DNA of 64,000 nt from an uncultured Clostridia bacterium (GCA_947631965.1 CANRNL010000009.1:1-64000); one strand, 5' to 3'. Numbered from the stretch's first letter, positions 25,514-33,713 are shown. Notes: generated by a model from the sequence alone, not told the origin. Program-made: numbers and translations.

Positions 25514-27391
25514 TTATTCAAGCACCGCATCGCTCGGCATACGCCAGTCGCCGCGCGGGGATAGGTTGACGGTGCCGACCTTCGGACCGTCGGGAAGCGC
25601 GCTTCGCTTAAACTGATTTGAGTAAAAGCGCTTTTTAAACACATCGAACCACTTTTCTATCTCATCATCCGAGTATGTGCCGCAAAACGCGATTTTCGCA
25701 AGGCGCTTTATCTTATTTGAACCGAAGCCCATCCTGACCATATAGTAGAGGAAGAAGTCGTGAAGCTCGTAAGGACCTATTATATCCTCGGTCTTTTGCA
25801 CTATTTTTCCGTCCTTTGGCGGTATGAGTTCGGGGCTTACCGGAGTGTCCAGAATATCGCTGAGTACCGCGCAAAGCCTGTCGTCGGAGTTGTCCGCTAC
25901 ATACTTTATAAGGTGGCGTACCAGCGTTTTGGGTACGCCGCTGTTCACGCCGTACATCGACATATGGTCGCCGTTGTAGGTAGCCCAGCCGAGCGCAATC
26001 TCGGACAGGTCGCCCGTTCCGATTACAATACCGCCTGTTTTGTTCGCAATATCCATAAGAATTTGGGTGCGCTCTCTCGCCTGCGCGTTCTCGTAGGCGA
26101 CGTCCTGCTTGCCGTCGTTTGCGTCTATGTTGCGCAGATGCAGCGAAACAGCCTCGCCTATCGGTATTTCACGGCTTGCCGCGCCCACGCAGTCGATAAG
26201 CTCCAGCGCGTTGTTTTTGGTGCGCTCGGTCGTTCCGAACGCGGGCATAGTGACCGCGATGATGCCGCGGCGGTCAAGTCCGAGCCTGTCGAACGCGCGC
26301 GCGGTAACCAAAAGCGCAAGAGTGCTGTCCAGTCCGCCCGAAATTCCGACGGTTACGGTCGTAAGACCTATATGCTTAATTCGCTTTACCAAGCCCATAT
26401 ATTGCATCGCGAAAATGCTTTCGCATCTTTCGGCGAGGGATTTTTTGTCGGAGGGAACAAACGGACGCCGCTCAAACGTGCGCGAAAGGCGGGTCTCGGC
26501 AATTTTTACGTTGAAGTAAACACGCCTGTACTCGCCGTCAAACTCGTTTTTAAAGGTGGTGGTTTTGCGCCTTTCACCCATAAGACGCGAAACGTCTATG
26601 TCGGCGTAGATTATGCCCGTGGTAAAAAGCGGACGCTCCGCGAGCTTTTTGCCGTTTTCGTAGATAAGGCTGTGCCCCGAAAATACCATATCGGTGGTGG
26701 ACTCGTCCTCGCCCGCGCCCGCATATATATAGCCGCACAGCAGCTTTGACGACTGCGCCAGCACAAGGCTGTTTCGGAAGTCGCTCTTTCCCACAGCCTC
26801 GTCGCTTGCCGACAGATTGACGATTATTGAAGCGCCGTTTTGCGCGTGGCTTATCGCGGGCGACTCCGCCGCCCACAAATCCTCGCATATCTCGCAGGCA
26901 ACCTTAAAGTCGGGCAGGTTCTCGGCGCAGAAAATCAGCTTTGTGCCGAAAGGTATCTGTTTTCCGCCAAAGCTTATGTCGGTCACGCCCTGCATTGAGT
27001 TAAAGTGACGCGCCTCGTAAAATTCAACGTAGTTCGGAATGTGAACTTTAGGTACAAAGCCCAGAATCTCTCCGCCGCACAAAAACGCGGCGGTGTTATA
27101 CAGCTTTCCGTTAACCGACAGAGGAAAGCCGACGACTATGAGCGCGTCCGCCGCCGCTGTTTCGCGGGCTATTTTACCAAGTGCGGCGTTTGCGCGCTCG
27201 ATAAGCTCCGACTGCATAAACAAATCGCCGCAGGTATAAGCGGTGACCGCAAGTTCGGGGAACACTATGAGCTTCGCGCCGCCCGCCGCCGCGTCTTTGG
27301 TGAGTTTTATGATTTGCTCGGCGTTAAATTCGGGAGCCGCGACACGAAGCGGAGGCGTTACCGCCGCCGTTTTTATAAATCCGTCATTCAA
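25514..27391 (-). CDS. nadE: Glutamine-dependent NAD+ synthetase
   Basis: NadE (625 aa) amidates nicotinic acid adenine dinucleotide to NAD with glutamine. The N-terminal nitrilase-like glutaminase shows its triad in 'VFPELAVTAYTCGD' (Glu), 'GFVPKVHIPNY' (Lys) and 'ACEICEDLWAAE' (Cys). The C-terminal synthetase has the PP-loop 'GISGGLDSTLALL'. The frame could open at 27457, but a TTG at 27391 has AAGGAGG (27400-27406 on the minus strand) 8 nt upstream and gives the N-terminus usual for the family. It has its own promoter. Confidence 0.94.
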   Translation of the reverse strand: MNDGFIKTAAVTPPLRVAAPEFNAEQIIKLTKDAAAGGAKLIVFPELAVTAYTCGDLFMQSELIERANAALGKIARETAAADALIVVGFPLSVNGKLYNTAAFLCGGEILGFVPKVHIPNYVEFYEARHFNSMQGVTDISFGGKQIPFGTKLIFCAENLPDFKVACEICEDLWAAESPAISHAQNGASIIVNLSASDEAVGKSDFRNSLVLAQSSKLLCGYIYAGAGEDESTTDMVFSGHSLIYENGKKLAERPLFTTGIIYADIDVSRLMGERRKTTTFKNEFDGEYRRVYFNVKIAETRLSRTFERRPFVPSDKKSLAERCESIFAMQYMGLVKRIKHIGLTTVTVGISGGLDSTLALLVTARAFDRLGLDRRGIIAVTMPAFGTTERTKNNALELIDCVGAASREIPIGEAVSLHLRNIDANDGKQDVAYENAQARERTQILMDIANKTGGIVIGTGDLSEIALGWATYNGDHMSMYGVNSGVPKTLVRHLIKYVADNSDDRLCAVLSDILDTPVSPELIPPKDGKIVQKTEDIIGPYELHDFFLYYMVRMGFGSNKIKRLAKIAFCGTYSDDEIEKWFDVFKKRFYSNQFKRSALPDGPKVGTVNLSPRGDWRMPSDAVLE

Positions 27392-27472
27392 GGTATCGTC
27401 CTCCTTGTCAAAAACAAAGTCTGATGATTTTTCCTGATTTTCACTGATTTTTACCATTATTATATTATCTTT

Positions 27473-27501
27473 ATTCTACCACAGCGCATTTCAAAAATCA
27501 A
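27473..27501 (-). promoter_or_regulatory. sigma-A promoter of nadE
   Basis: Minus-strand TTGATT (27496-27501) and TAGAAT (27473-27478) have a 17-bp spacer. The -35 lies within one arm of the terminator hairpin of the upstream cellulase gene. Confidence 0.65.
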
Positions 27502-27522
27502 CAGAGGGGGCTGTTGATTTTT
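27493..27522 (-). terminator. Rho-independent terminator of the GH5 cellulase gene
   Basis: A 12-bp perfect stem (AAAAATCAACAG and complement, 6-nt loop) lies 5 bp after the cellulase stop and ends in TTTTT on the minus strand. Confidence 0.8.
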
Positions 27523-27526
27523 GGAT

Positions 27527-29116
27527 TTAGTCCGCGAAGTGGGAAAATACGAATTTTCCTGAGGCGGTGAGTTCGTCGTCCGAAATGCCGTCCGAAATGT
27601 CCGCGCCGCCCACGACAGCCGCCGAGCTTTCGCCCTTGTCGCAAAGCGACCAGTTCGCCCAGCTTATCCGGTTCTCATTCAGAAAGTCGAGCCACTTTTG
27701 CGCCTCGTCGATATAAACGCCGCCTCCGCCGCTCGCGTCGCTCGTACCCCACTCGCTTATAAATACGGGTATATTTTGCGCGAGTGCGTCCGAAATACGG
27801 CTTCTAAGCCAATCGGTATGCGTTCCCGCGTAGAAGTGGCAGGTATACATAATGTTCTCGGCGCTTAGCGGGTCTTTTGCGACCTCATGCAAATCCTGGC
27901 TCCAGGTCGGACTGCCAACGAGGATAACCGCGTCGCCGTCAATTCCGCGTATTGTACTTATGATTTCCTCGGCGTACGGCTTTACGTCGCCCGACCAGCT
28001 TACGTTTCCGTTCGGCTCGTTGCATATTTCGTAAATTACGCCCGCGCTGTCCTTGTAACGCTCCGCAACCGAGGCAAAGAACGCCTTGGCTTCATTTATA
28101 TATGTGTTCGGGTTCCCGTCGCTTAAAATATGCCAGTCGATAATCGCGTACATATCGAGCGACAGCGCGGTGTCCACCGCTTCGCTTAGAGTTTGCGCAA
28201 GAGAGGGATTTTGAATATATCCGTTTTCACTCGTGTACATAGCGACGCGGAAAAGGTTTGCTCCGCGCTCTGCTGTCGATTTTATGGCGGTTTCGCTCAG
28301 AAAGTTGCCGAACCACTGTATGCCGTGCGAACTCATTCCGCGCAGTACCACAGCTTCGTCGCGTTCGTTGCAAAGCTGTGTTCCGACCACCTTCAGATGC
28401 CCGTTTTCGCTGACGCCGCCCTTTGTGTAAACGCTCGGAGCCTGCGGCGGAGCGGTTGTCGACTGCGGCGGAGCGGGAGCTTCGGAAGAGCTTAGAGCCT
28501 TGTCCGACTTTTGCATTGCGCGTGTTATGAGAGCGCACGCTTCGGCACGGGTGAGGCTTGATTTCGGATTAAAGCGTCCGTTGTCGTCGCCGCCCGCGAC
28601 GCCCGACGCATATGCCGCGATAACCGCGTTGTAGTATCTGCCGTCCAGTTGGTCAAAGTCCTTTATTTTCGCGGTTTCGGTGGTATAATCTCCGCTCGCT
28701 TGGGGCAAAAACGCATTCATCGTGATTTTTACCGCAAGCTGGCGCGTGATAGGCAGGTCGTAGGTTTCGGCTGTGGGAGGGATTTCGTCCCAATCGTAAA
28801 AGCCTCTGTCCAGCGCGGTCTGCATAAGACCGCCCGCCCAGTGAGAATTTTGAGACGCGCTTTCGCTAAGTCCCGCCGCGCGGGATACGACCGTCACAAA
28901 TTCGGCGGATGTGATGGTGCTGTCAGGCTTAAAAGTACCGTCGGAGTAGCCTTTCAGCAGCCCGTCCGCGCTCATTTGAGTTACGTTTTCAAAAAACCAG
29001 TCGCCGCTGTTTACGTCGGAAAATGACGCGCCGTCCGCGCCCGCGCAGCTCGGCAGCAGCGCCAAAATCATCAGCGCGGCGCAAATCAGCGCGAATGTGT
29101 TTTTTAATTTTTTCAT
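27527..29116 (-). CDS. GH5-family endoglucanase lipoprotein with N-terminal SLH repeats
   Basis: The 529-aa exported cellulase starts with a lipoprotein signal peptide ending 'LALLPSC' (C24). S-layer-homology repeats follow: one at about 31-83 ('GLLKGYSDGTFKPDSTIT') and another ending near 200 ('AGGDDNGRFNPKSSLTRAE'), with a degenerate one between. A Pro/Ser/Thr linker (about 205-230) leads to a GH5 TIM barrel with acid/base E367 in 'ICNEPNG' and nucleophile E455 in 'FISEWGTSD', resembling subfamily 2 endoglucanases. It should cut beta-1,4-glucan at the cell surface. A lipid anchor plus SLH repeats is an unusual double anchoring. The gene appears monocistronic. Confidence 0.92.
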   Translation of the reverse strand: MKKLKNTFALICAALMILALLPSCAGADGASFSDVNSGDWFFENVTQMSADGLLKGYSDGTFKPDSTITSAEFVTVVSRAAGLSESASQNSHWAGGLMQTALDRGFYDWDEIPPTAETYDLPITRQLAVKITMNAFLPQASGDYTTETAKIKDFDQLDGRYYNAVIAAYASGVAGGDDNGRFNPKSSLTRAEACALITRAMQKSDKALSSSEAPAPPQSTTAPPQAPSVYTKGGVSENGHLKVVGTQLCNERDEAVVLRGMSSHGIQWFGNFLSETAIKSTAERGANLFRVAMYTSENGYIQNPSLAQTLSEAVDTALSLDMYAIIDWHILSDGNPNTYINEAKAFFASVAERYKDSAGVIYEICNEPNGNVSWSGDVKPYAEEIISTIRGIDGDAVILVGSPTWSQDLHEVAKDPLSAENIMYTCHFYAGTHTDWLRSRISDALAQNIPVFISEWGTSDASGGGGVYIDEAQKWLDFLNENRISWANWSLCDKGESSAAVVGGADISDGISDDELTASGKFVFSHFAD

Positions 29117-29194
29117 AATGTTTCTCCTTGTTTTTATTGATTATATATTTCGTCGCAAGTCGCTCTTTTTGCTTGCTTTGCCCTGCCTAGGGTT

Positions 29195-29448
29195 GTAGGG
29201 GCGAACCGTGTTCGCCCGCCGCGGATGCACTCACGCGAAAACTTAAATAGAAATAGTAAAGTTGGGTTTCAACTTTACCGTTCTTGGGTTTTACCGCGCA
29301 TTTTAGACAACAGTCTTATGCGCGGTGGGGTTTTTCAAGGGGTGTCCCCTTGAACGCGCCTTTTGGTACTTTTCCCCGCGTGGGGAAAAGTACATAACCC
29401 CGCCCGCGCGGAGCGCGGGCATTACGGGCGAACACGGTTCGCCCCTAC
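29195..29448. repeat. MITE-like repeat element A with 24-bp perfect terminal inverted repeats
   Basis: Arms 29195-29218 and 29425-29448 are exact reverse complements. Inside are hairpins including ACCGCGCAT/ATGCGCGGT and GTACTTTTCCCC/GGGGAAAAGTAC. The element is flanked by a 14-bp direct repeat, CGTCGCAAGTCGCT, at 29151-29164 and 29451-29464. It encodes no protein. The rest of the 29117-29676 gap holds only the cellulase leader and the blaI promoter. Element B at 31935-32189 is a second copy with the interior reversed. Confidence 0.9.
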
Positions 29449-29601
29449 ATCGTCGCAAGTCGCTTTGTGGGCACACGCTTACAAAAATATTATACCGCGC
29501 TGCCTTCGGAAAAGCAATATAAGAATTGAAAATTGACGCCTTTGCTTTTTGGTACAATCAATATAAATACAAAAATTTTTTAAGAAATTTCAAAAAAGGG
29601 G

Positions 29602-29630
29602 TTGACAAACAAGACTACAAGATGTAGACT
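29602..29630 (+). promoter_or_regulatory. sigma-A promoter of blaI-blaR1
   Basis: TTGACA (29602-29607) is followed after 17 bp by TAGACT (29625-29630). The first BlaI-type dyad overlaps the -10. Confidence 0.75.
29615..29627 (+). promoter_or_regulatory. BlaI-type operator 1
   Basis: CTACAAGATGTAG is a dyad of the TACA/TGTA class bound by BlaI/MecI/CopY repressors. It overlaps the -10 of the blaI promoter, so binding would block transcription. Confidence 0.75.
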
Positions 29631-29638
29631 ATATTTGT

Positions 29639-29651
29639 CTACAAGATGTAG
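29639..29651 (+). promoter_or_regulatory. BlaI-type operator 2
   Basis: A second identical CTACAAGATGTAG dyad lies 24 bp (centre to centre) downstream of the first, just before the blaI ribosome-binding site. Confidence 0.75.
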
Positions 29652-29676
29652 ATAAAAATAATTGGAGGTATTTTCA

Positions 29677-30054
29677 ATGTCGACAGAAAATATCAGTATT
29701 GCAAAGGCGGAACTGGAAATTATGCGTGTGATATGGAAGGCGGGTGAGCCGATTACAGCAGCAGAAATAGGAAAGCTTGTGGAAGACAAAGAATGGAAAC
29801 GTACAACGATTGCCACGCTTCTTGCGCGGCTTACGGAAAAAGGAATGTTAAATGCCGAGCGGCAGGGCAGAGCGATGTACTATACGGCGCGGGTTTCCGC
29901 AAGGGAGTACAAAAAGGGGCAGGCGATGAACTTGATTCAGAACCTTTTCGGAGGTTCAGCCCGCGACCTTATAGTATCCCTGGCGGAAGAAGATACCCTG
30001 TCGGACGAGGATATTCAAGAACTGAAGGACTTTTTTGAAGATAGGAGGAAATAA
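29677..30054 (+). CDS. blaI: BlaI/MecI/CopY-family transcriptional repressor
   Basis: The 125-aa repressor has the penicillinase-repressor winged helix: 'AELEIMRVIWKAGEPITAAE', then 'WKRTTIATLLARLTEKGML' as the recognition region, and a C-terminal dimerisation helix with 'SLAEEDTLSDEDIQEL'. A TTG at 29662 is in frame, but GGAGG at 29664-29668 sits 8 nt before the ATG at 29677. BlaI proteins bind TACA/TGTA dyads and are cleaved when the partner BlaR1 senses a signal. Two such dyads lie upstream, so autoregulation is expected. The whole unit is bracketed by repeats A and B. Confidence 0.92.
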   Translation: MSTENISIAKAELEIMRVIWKAGEPITAAEIGKLVEDKEWKRTTIATLLARLTEKGMLNAERQGRAMYYTARVSAREYKKGQAMNLIQNLFGGSARDLIVSLAEEDTLSDEDIQELKDFFEDRRK

Positions 30055-30057
30055 CCT

Positions 30058-31848
30058 ATGACAGGCGAGATACTCAGCTCTCTTTTGATCACATCCCTTG
30101 CAGGCTCGGTGCTTACGGGGATAATCCTGCTGCTGCGACCCGTTACCCGAAAGCATTTTGGGTATGGCTGGCAGTATTACATCTGGCTTGCCGTGCTTGT
30201 GGTGCTGATTTTACCGATACGGGTTTCGCTGCCGCAAGATAAGGCGGTCGCGCCTTTTGTACAATATGAGCGGCAGGCACCGGAGATTTCACAAACAGCG
30301 GAGAACGAACCGACGCCGCAGGAAATCGCGCATACTTCGACAGTGCAGACCGCCACGCCGAGCAGGGCGGAACTGTTATGGCAGAAGATTATTGGCAGAA
30401 ACGCCCTTTGCGTTGTGTGGCTGACGGGCGTATGTGCGCTCCTGCTGTGGTATCTGGTCTGGTATGCTCTGCTGTGCAGAAAAATCCGTAAAAATTCTGC
30501 GGAAATCGCTTGTCCGGAGCTTCGGCAATATACAGACAAAAAAGTCCGTGTGCTGTCGTGCGGCATTGTGAACGTGCCTTTTATGACAGGTGTGTTCCGC
30601 CCTGTGCTGATTTTGCCCAAAAGAGCGTTTACGGAGGAGCAGCTCCGCAACATTCTCCGCCACGAAACAACGCACCTTGGGCGCAGGGATATTCTGTATA
30701 AGTGGTTCGCCACGTTGGTGAAGTGCATTCATTGGTTTAACCCCGTTGTCTGGTATGCGGTGCGGCAAATCAATGCGGAGTGTGAAATTTCTTGTGATAT
30801 GTCGGTCGTTGCCGAGATGAACAACGAGGAAGAAACCAGCTATGTTGATACTATTCTTTCCATGCTCTCCACGCGCAAAACAAAAGCCGTTCCCTTGACA
30901 ACGGGAATGGCGGGTAGTAAAAAAATAATCAAAAGGAGACTTGAAATGATGAAAAACAAAAAAAGAACAAGCAAAATCATGTCGGCAGTATCTGCGGTCA
31001 TTGCGGTAGTTTTATTGTCCACAACGGTATTTGCAAGCGGAGTGCTGTCTGACCTCGCGGCGGACGATTACACGGTTGAAATTTTGAATAACGGCGAAAA
31101 GATTGAACTTGAAAGCCCGCCGTTTATCGAAAACGGAGAGGTGTATGTCCCGCTTAGGGAAACCTTTGAAAAGGTGGGCGCAATGGAGGATGAAACCGCC
31201 TATATCGACTATGACAACGGAAAAGTAACGGTTTATTTCGGCGACAACTATGATGGGCTCGATGACAGATACGAACTGGAAATCGGTGCGGCACAGGTGG
31301 TATATAATCCGAGCAGCGAATTACCGAATAGCCGTGCAATCCGTGAAATGAACAATGCGCCGATTTTGAGAAACGATATAACGTATATTCCGTATTCCTA
31401 TGCCCTTTGTATGCTTGACATAAAATATTTTATTGATTATACGATATATGACAAAAACGGAAACTTTGTCGCCGATAATGTACGCGTCGTAGTCACCAGC
31501 CCATACGAAAACAACACGCCTCAATATACGGTTGACCAATTCTTTCAATATTTTGAAAACGGCGACTTTGCAAATATGAAGCGCTACTGCACCGAAAACT
31601 GCGTAAGCTCGTTCTTCGGGGATGGTTACTGCTTCGGAATGACGCAGGCAAAGCTTGCGAATATGGAAATTGAGCCGTCGGAATATGCAAAATCCTCCAA
31701 CGACTTTGTGGTGAGCGTCAGCGTGAATATGACTCCCCACGAAGGCTCGATTTATAGAGTAGGGCAGACGGAAGCCACCTTTTATGTCATTCTCCAAAGA
31801 CAGCAAAGCGGCAGATACCTGATCGACGAATTTGCGACGGGGCTGTAA
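30058..31848 (+). CDS. BlaR1-type M56 antirepressor metallopeptidase with stalk and NTF2-like C-terminal domains
   Basis: The 596-aa membrane protein has N-terminal helices (about 4-26, 35-57, 114-139), a gluzincin M56 domain with H202-E-T-T-H206 and the downstream 'NAECEISCD' Glu, and a fourth helix (about 307-328). Outside the membrane it lacks the penicillin-binding sensor of classical BlaR1. It has instead a region like the copper-amine-oxidase N-terminal stalk domain (about 335-440) and a ~120-residue NTF2-like domain ('TVDQFFQYFENGDFANMKRY'). The signal sensed is unknown. It starts 3 nt after the blaI stop with AGGAGG upstream. No beta-lactamase is nearby. Confidence 0.85.
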   Translation: MTGEILSSLLITSLAGSVLTGIILLLRPVTRKHFGYGWQYYIWLAVLVVLILPIRVSLPQDKAVAPFVQYERQAPEISQTAENEPTPQEIAHTSTVQTATPSRAELLWQKIIGRNALCVVWLTGVCALLLWYLVWYALLCRKIRKNSAEIACPELRQYTDKKVRVLSCGIVNVPFMTGVFRPVLILPKRAFTEEQLRNILRHETTHLGRRDILYKWFATLVKCIHWFNPVVWYAVRQINAECEISCDMSVVAEMNNEEETSYVDTILSMLSTRKTKAVPLTTGMAGSKKIIKRRLEMMKNKKRTSKIMSAVSAVIAVVLLSTTVFASGVLSDLAADDYTVEILNNGEKIELESPPFIENGEVYVPLRETFEKVGAMEDETAYIDYDNGKVTVYFGDNYDGLDDRYELEIGAAQVVYNPSSELPNSRAIREMNNAPILRNDITYIPYSYALCMLDIKYFIDYTIYDKNGNFVADNVRVVVTSPYENNTPQYTVDQFFQYFENGDFANMKRYCTENCVSSFFGDGYCFGMTQAKLANMEIEPSEYAKSSNDFVVSVSVNMTPHEGSIYRVGQTEATFYVILQRQQSGRYLIDEFATGL

Positions 31849-31934
31849 TGAAACAGAAAGGTTTGCGTAAAACGCCAAATAAGCAAGCACAAAGCGTAAG
31901 TCGCGCTTTGTGCTTCAATTTTCCTGTTCAGGTC

Positions 31935-32189
31935 GTAGGGGCGAACCGTGTTCGCCCGCAACGCCCGCGTGTAACGCGGGCGGAATTATGTACTTTTCCC
32001 CACGCGGGGAAAAGTACCAAAAGGCACGTTTAGGGGCTTTGCCCCTAAAAACCCTGCCGCGCATAAGACTGATGTCTAAAATGCGCGGCAAAAACCTACG
32101 GGCGATAAAGCGGAAACCCAATTTTACTGTTTCTATTTAAGTTTTTGCGTTAGTACACCCGCAGACGGGCGAACACGGTTCGCCCCTAC
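31935..32189. repeat. MITE-like repeat element B, inverted interior copy of element A
   Basis: The 24-bp arms 31935-31958 and 32166-32189 are identical to those of element A. The interior matches A as a reverse complement, including GTACTTTTCCCC hairpins and CCGCGCAT/ATGCGCGG. Near-identical 18-bp direct repeats (GCACAAAGCGTAAGTCGC, one mismatch) flank it at 31887-31904 and 32196-32213. It fills the 31849-32251 gap between blaR1 and mtaB and encodes no protein. Confidence 0.9.
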
Positions 32190-32251
32190 ATCGTCGCACA
32201 AAGCGCAAGTCGCTTTTTGAGACGATTGATTGTAGCGCGGGAAAATTCCCG

Positions 32252-33553
32252 CTATTCCGAGACTTCCCCGTAAAGCATACCGTCCTTTAACGCTTCGATT
32301 TTTACCTTGACGATTTTTCCTCTCAAATCCCTGTCCGATTTTGCGGCAACGTCGGTATAATTTGGGGTACACCCGTGATATAAGCCGTCCGTGAGTTTTG
32401 CTTCGGCAATTATTTCAACCGTTTTTCCGATATATTTTTCGTAAAAATCGTTTTTCATTTGTTTCGCGGCTGCGAGCATTACCGCGCTTCGCTCGTTTTT
32501 GACAAGCTCGGATACCTGACCGCCCATTTTTGCGGCAGCCGTGCCTTGACGCACCGAGTACTTAAAGACGTGCATCTGCGCAAATCCAATCTCGCGCACA
32601 AAATTGAGCGACTTTTGAAATTCCTCGTCGGTTTCGCCCGCAAAGCCGACCATAAGGTCGGTGGTGATTGCCGCGTCGGGGAATTTTTCGCGCAAAAGCC
32701 GCACCGCGGCGCGGTATTCGTCCGTAGTGTAACGTCTGTTCATTCTCTTAAGCGTTTCGTCGCACCCGCTTTGAAGAGACAGGTGGAACTGCGGGCAAAG
32801 CGCGCTCAGCTTCGCCGCCCTCTCCGCAAATTCGGGAGTTACGGCGGTGGGTTCGAGCGAGCCGATGCGCACACGCTCTATTCCCTCGGTTTCGCATATC
32901 CTTTCAATAACGTCAATCAGTGACGGCGAGCCGCCGAAGTCTTTTCCGTAAGAGTCTATGTGAATACCCGTAAGCACGATTTCCCGATAGCCCGATTCGG
33001 CGAGCGAGAGGACTTCGTCGGTTATATTTTCGATACGGCGGCTTCGCACGCGACCGCGCGCAAACGGAATTATGCAGTATGTACAGAAGTTGTCGCAGCC
33101 GTCCTGTATTTTTACGACCGCCCTCGTGCGGCTCTGCGAAACGTCGGCGGAAAGCTCTTCAAACTCCCGAATTTGCGCAATGTCCGAAACGGCGTTGACC
33201 CGTTCGCCCTTTTGCGCGCGCTCTACAAGGTCTACTATATTTCGGCGGCTTGAAGTGCCCGCGATAACGTCGGCCTCGGCAATGCCGGCGACGGCTTCCG
33301 GCTCGGTCTGAGAGTAACAGCCGCATACCGCGATGACGGCATTGGGGTTTTCGTGCTTGGCGTGGCGTATGTGGCGGCGCGACTTCTGCGCACCGACTCC
33401 CGTCACGGTACAGGTGTTTATAACGTAAACGTCCGCCGCACCGTCTTGTATGACGGTATAGCCGCGCTTTGAAAACAGCTTTGCCATGGCTTCGCTTTCG
33501 TAAAAATTGGTTTTACAGCCGAGAGTTATGAATTTTACTGTAATTTCAGACAC
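32252..33553 (-). CDS. mtaB: tRNA (t6A37) methylthiotransferase MtaB
   Basis: MtaB (433 aa) is a radical-SAM enzyme that adds a methylthio group to t6A37 (ms2t6A) in tRNA. The N-terminal MTTase domain provides three Cys for one [4Fe-4S] cluster ('LGCKTNFYESE', 'INTCTVTGVGAQK', 'VCGCYSQTE'). The radical-SAM cluster is 'CDNFCTYCIIPFARGR'. A C-terminal TRAM-like segment ends the protein. It acts after the TsaB/TsaE pathway encoded at 2.6-3.8 kb. The start is GTG at 33553 with a weak, close AAAGG. Its promoter overlaps that of the divergent HPr-like gene. Confidence 0.94.
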   Translation of the reverse strand: MSEITVKFITLGCKTNFYESEAMAKLFSKRGYTVIQDGAADVYVINTCTVTGVGAQKSRRHIRHAKHENPNAVIAVCGCYSQTEPEAVAGIAEADVIAGTSSRRNIVDLVERAQKGERVNAVSDIAQIREFEELSADVSQSRTRAVVKIQDGCDNFCTYCIIPFARGRVRSRRIENITDEVLSLAESGYREIVLTGIHIDSYGKDFGGSPSLIDVIERICETEGIERVRIGSLEPTAVTPEFAERAAKLSALCPQFHLSLQSGCDETLKRMNRRYTTDEYRAAVRLLREKFPDAAITTDLMVGFAGETDEEFQKSLNFVREIGFAQMHVFKYSVRQGTAAAKMGGQVSELVKNERSAVMLAAAKQMKNDFYEKYIGKTVEIIAEAKLTDGLYHGCTPNYTDVAAKSDRDLRGKIVKVKIEALKDGMLYGEVSE

Positions 33554-33602
33554 CGCCTTTAGTAAAATTGTATAAAAGTTGAAGCAAAAATTTATACAAT
33601 AA

Positions 33603-33631
33603 ATTATACAATTTTAGATTGACTAATGCAA
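33603..33631 (-). promoter_or_regulatory. sigma-A promoter of mtaB
   Basis: On the minus strand TTGCAT (33626-33631) and TATAAT (33603-33608) have a 17-bp spacer. Its -35 lies within the footprint of the divergent promoter at 33619-33647. Confidence 0.7.
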
Positions 33632-33647
33632 GAAAAAAATGTATAAT
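33619..33647 (+). promoter_or_regulatory. sigma-A promoter of the HPr-like gene
   Basis: TTGACT (33619-33624) and TATAAT (33642-33647) are separated by 17 bp, followed by a leader of about 60 nt. Confidence 0.8.
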
Positions 33648-33713
33648 ATATATAAACATAATTACCTGAACTGGAAAATACAGGAAGGTAAATAAAAAAC
33701 GGAGGTTTTTGCT

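Noticed and set aside
29677-31848. A beta-lactam resistance operon
   Set aside because: The receptor lacks a penicillin-binding sensor and no beta-lactamase or resistant PBP is adjacent; the MBL-fold gene at 37278 is unlinked and unexported.
29195-32189. A composite transposon or complete mobile element
   Set aside because: No transposase, integrase or target-site duplication around the whole 3-kb unit is visible; only the paired repeats are supported.
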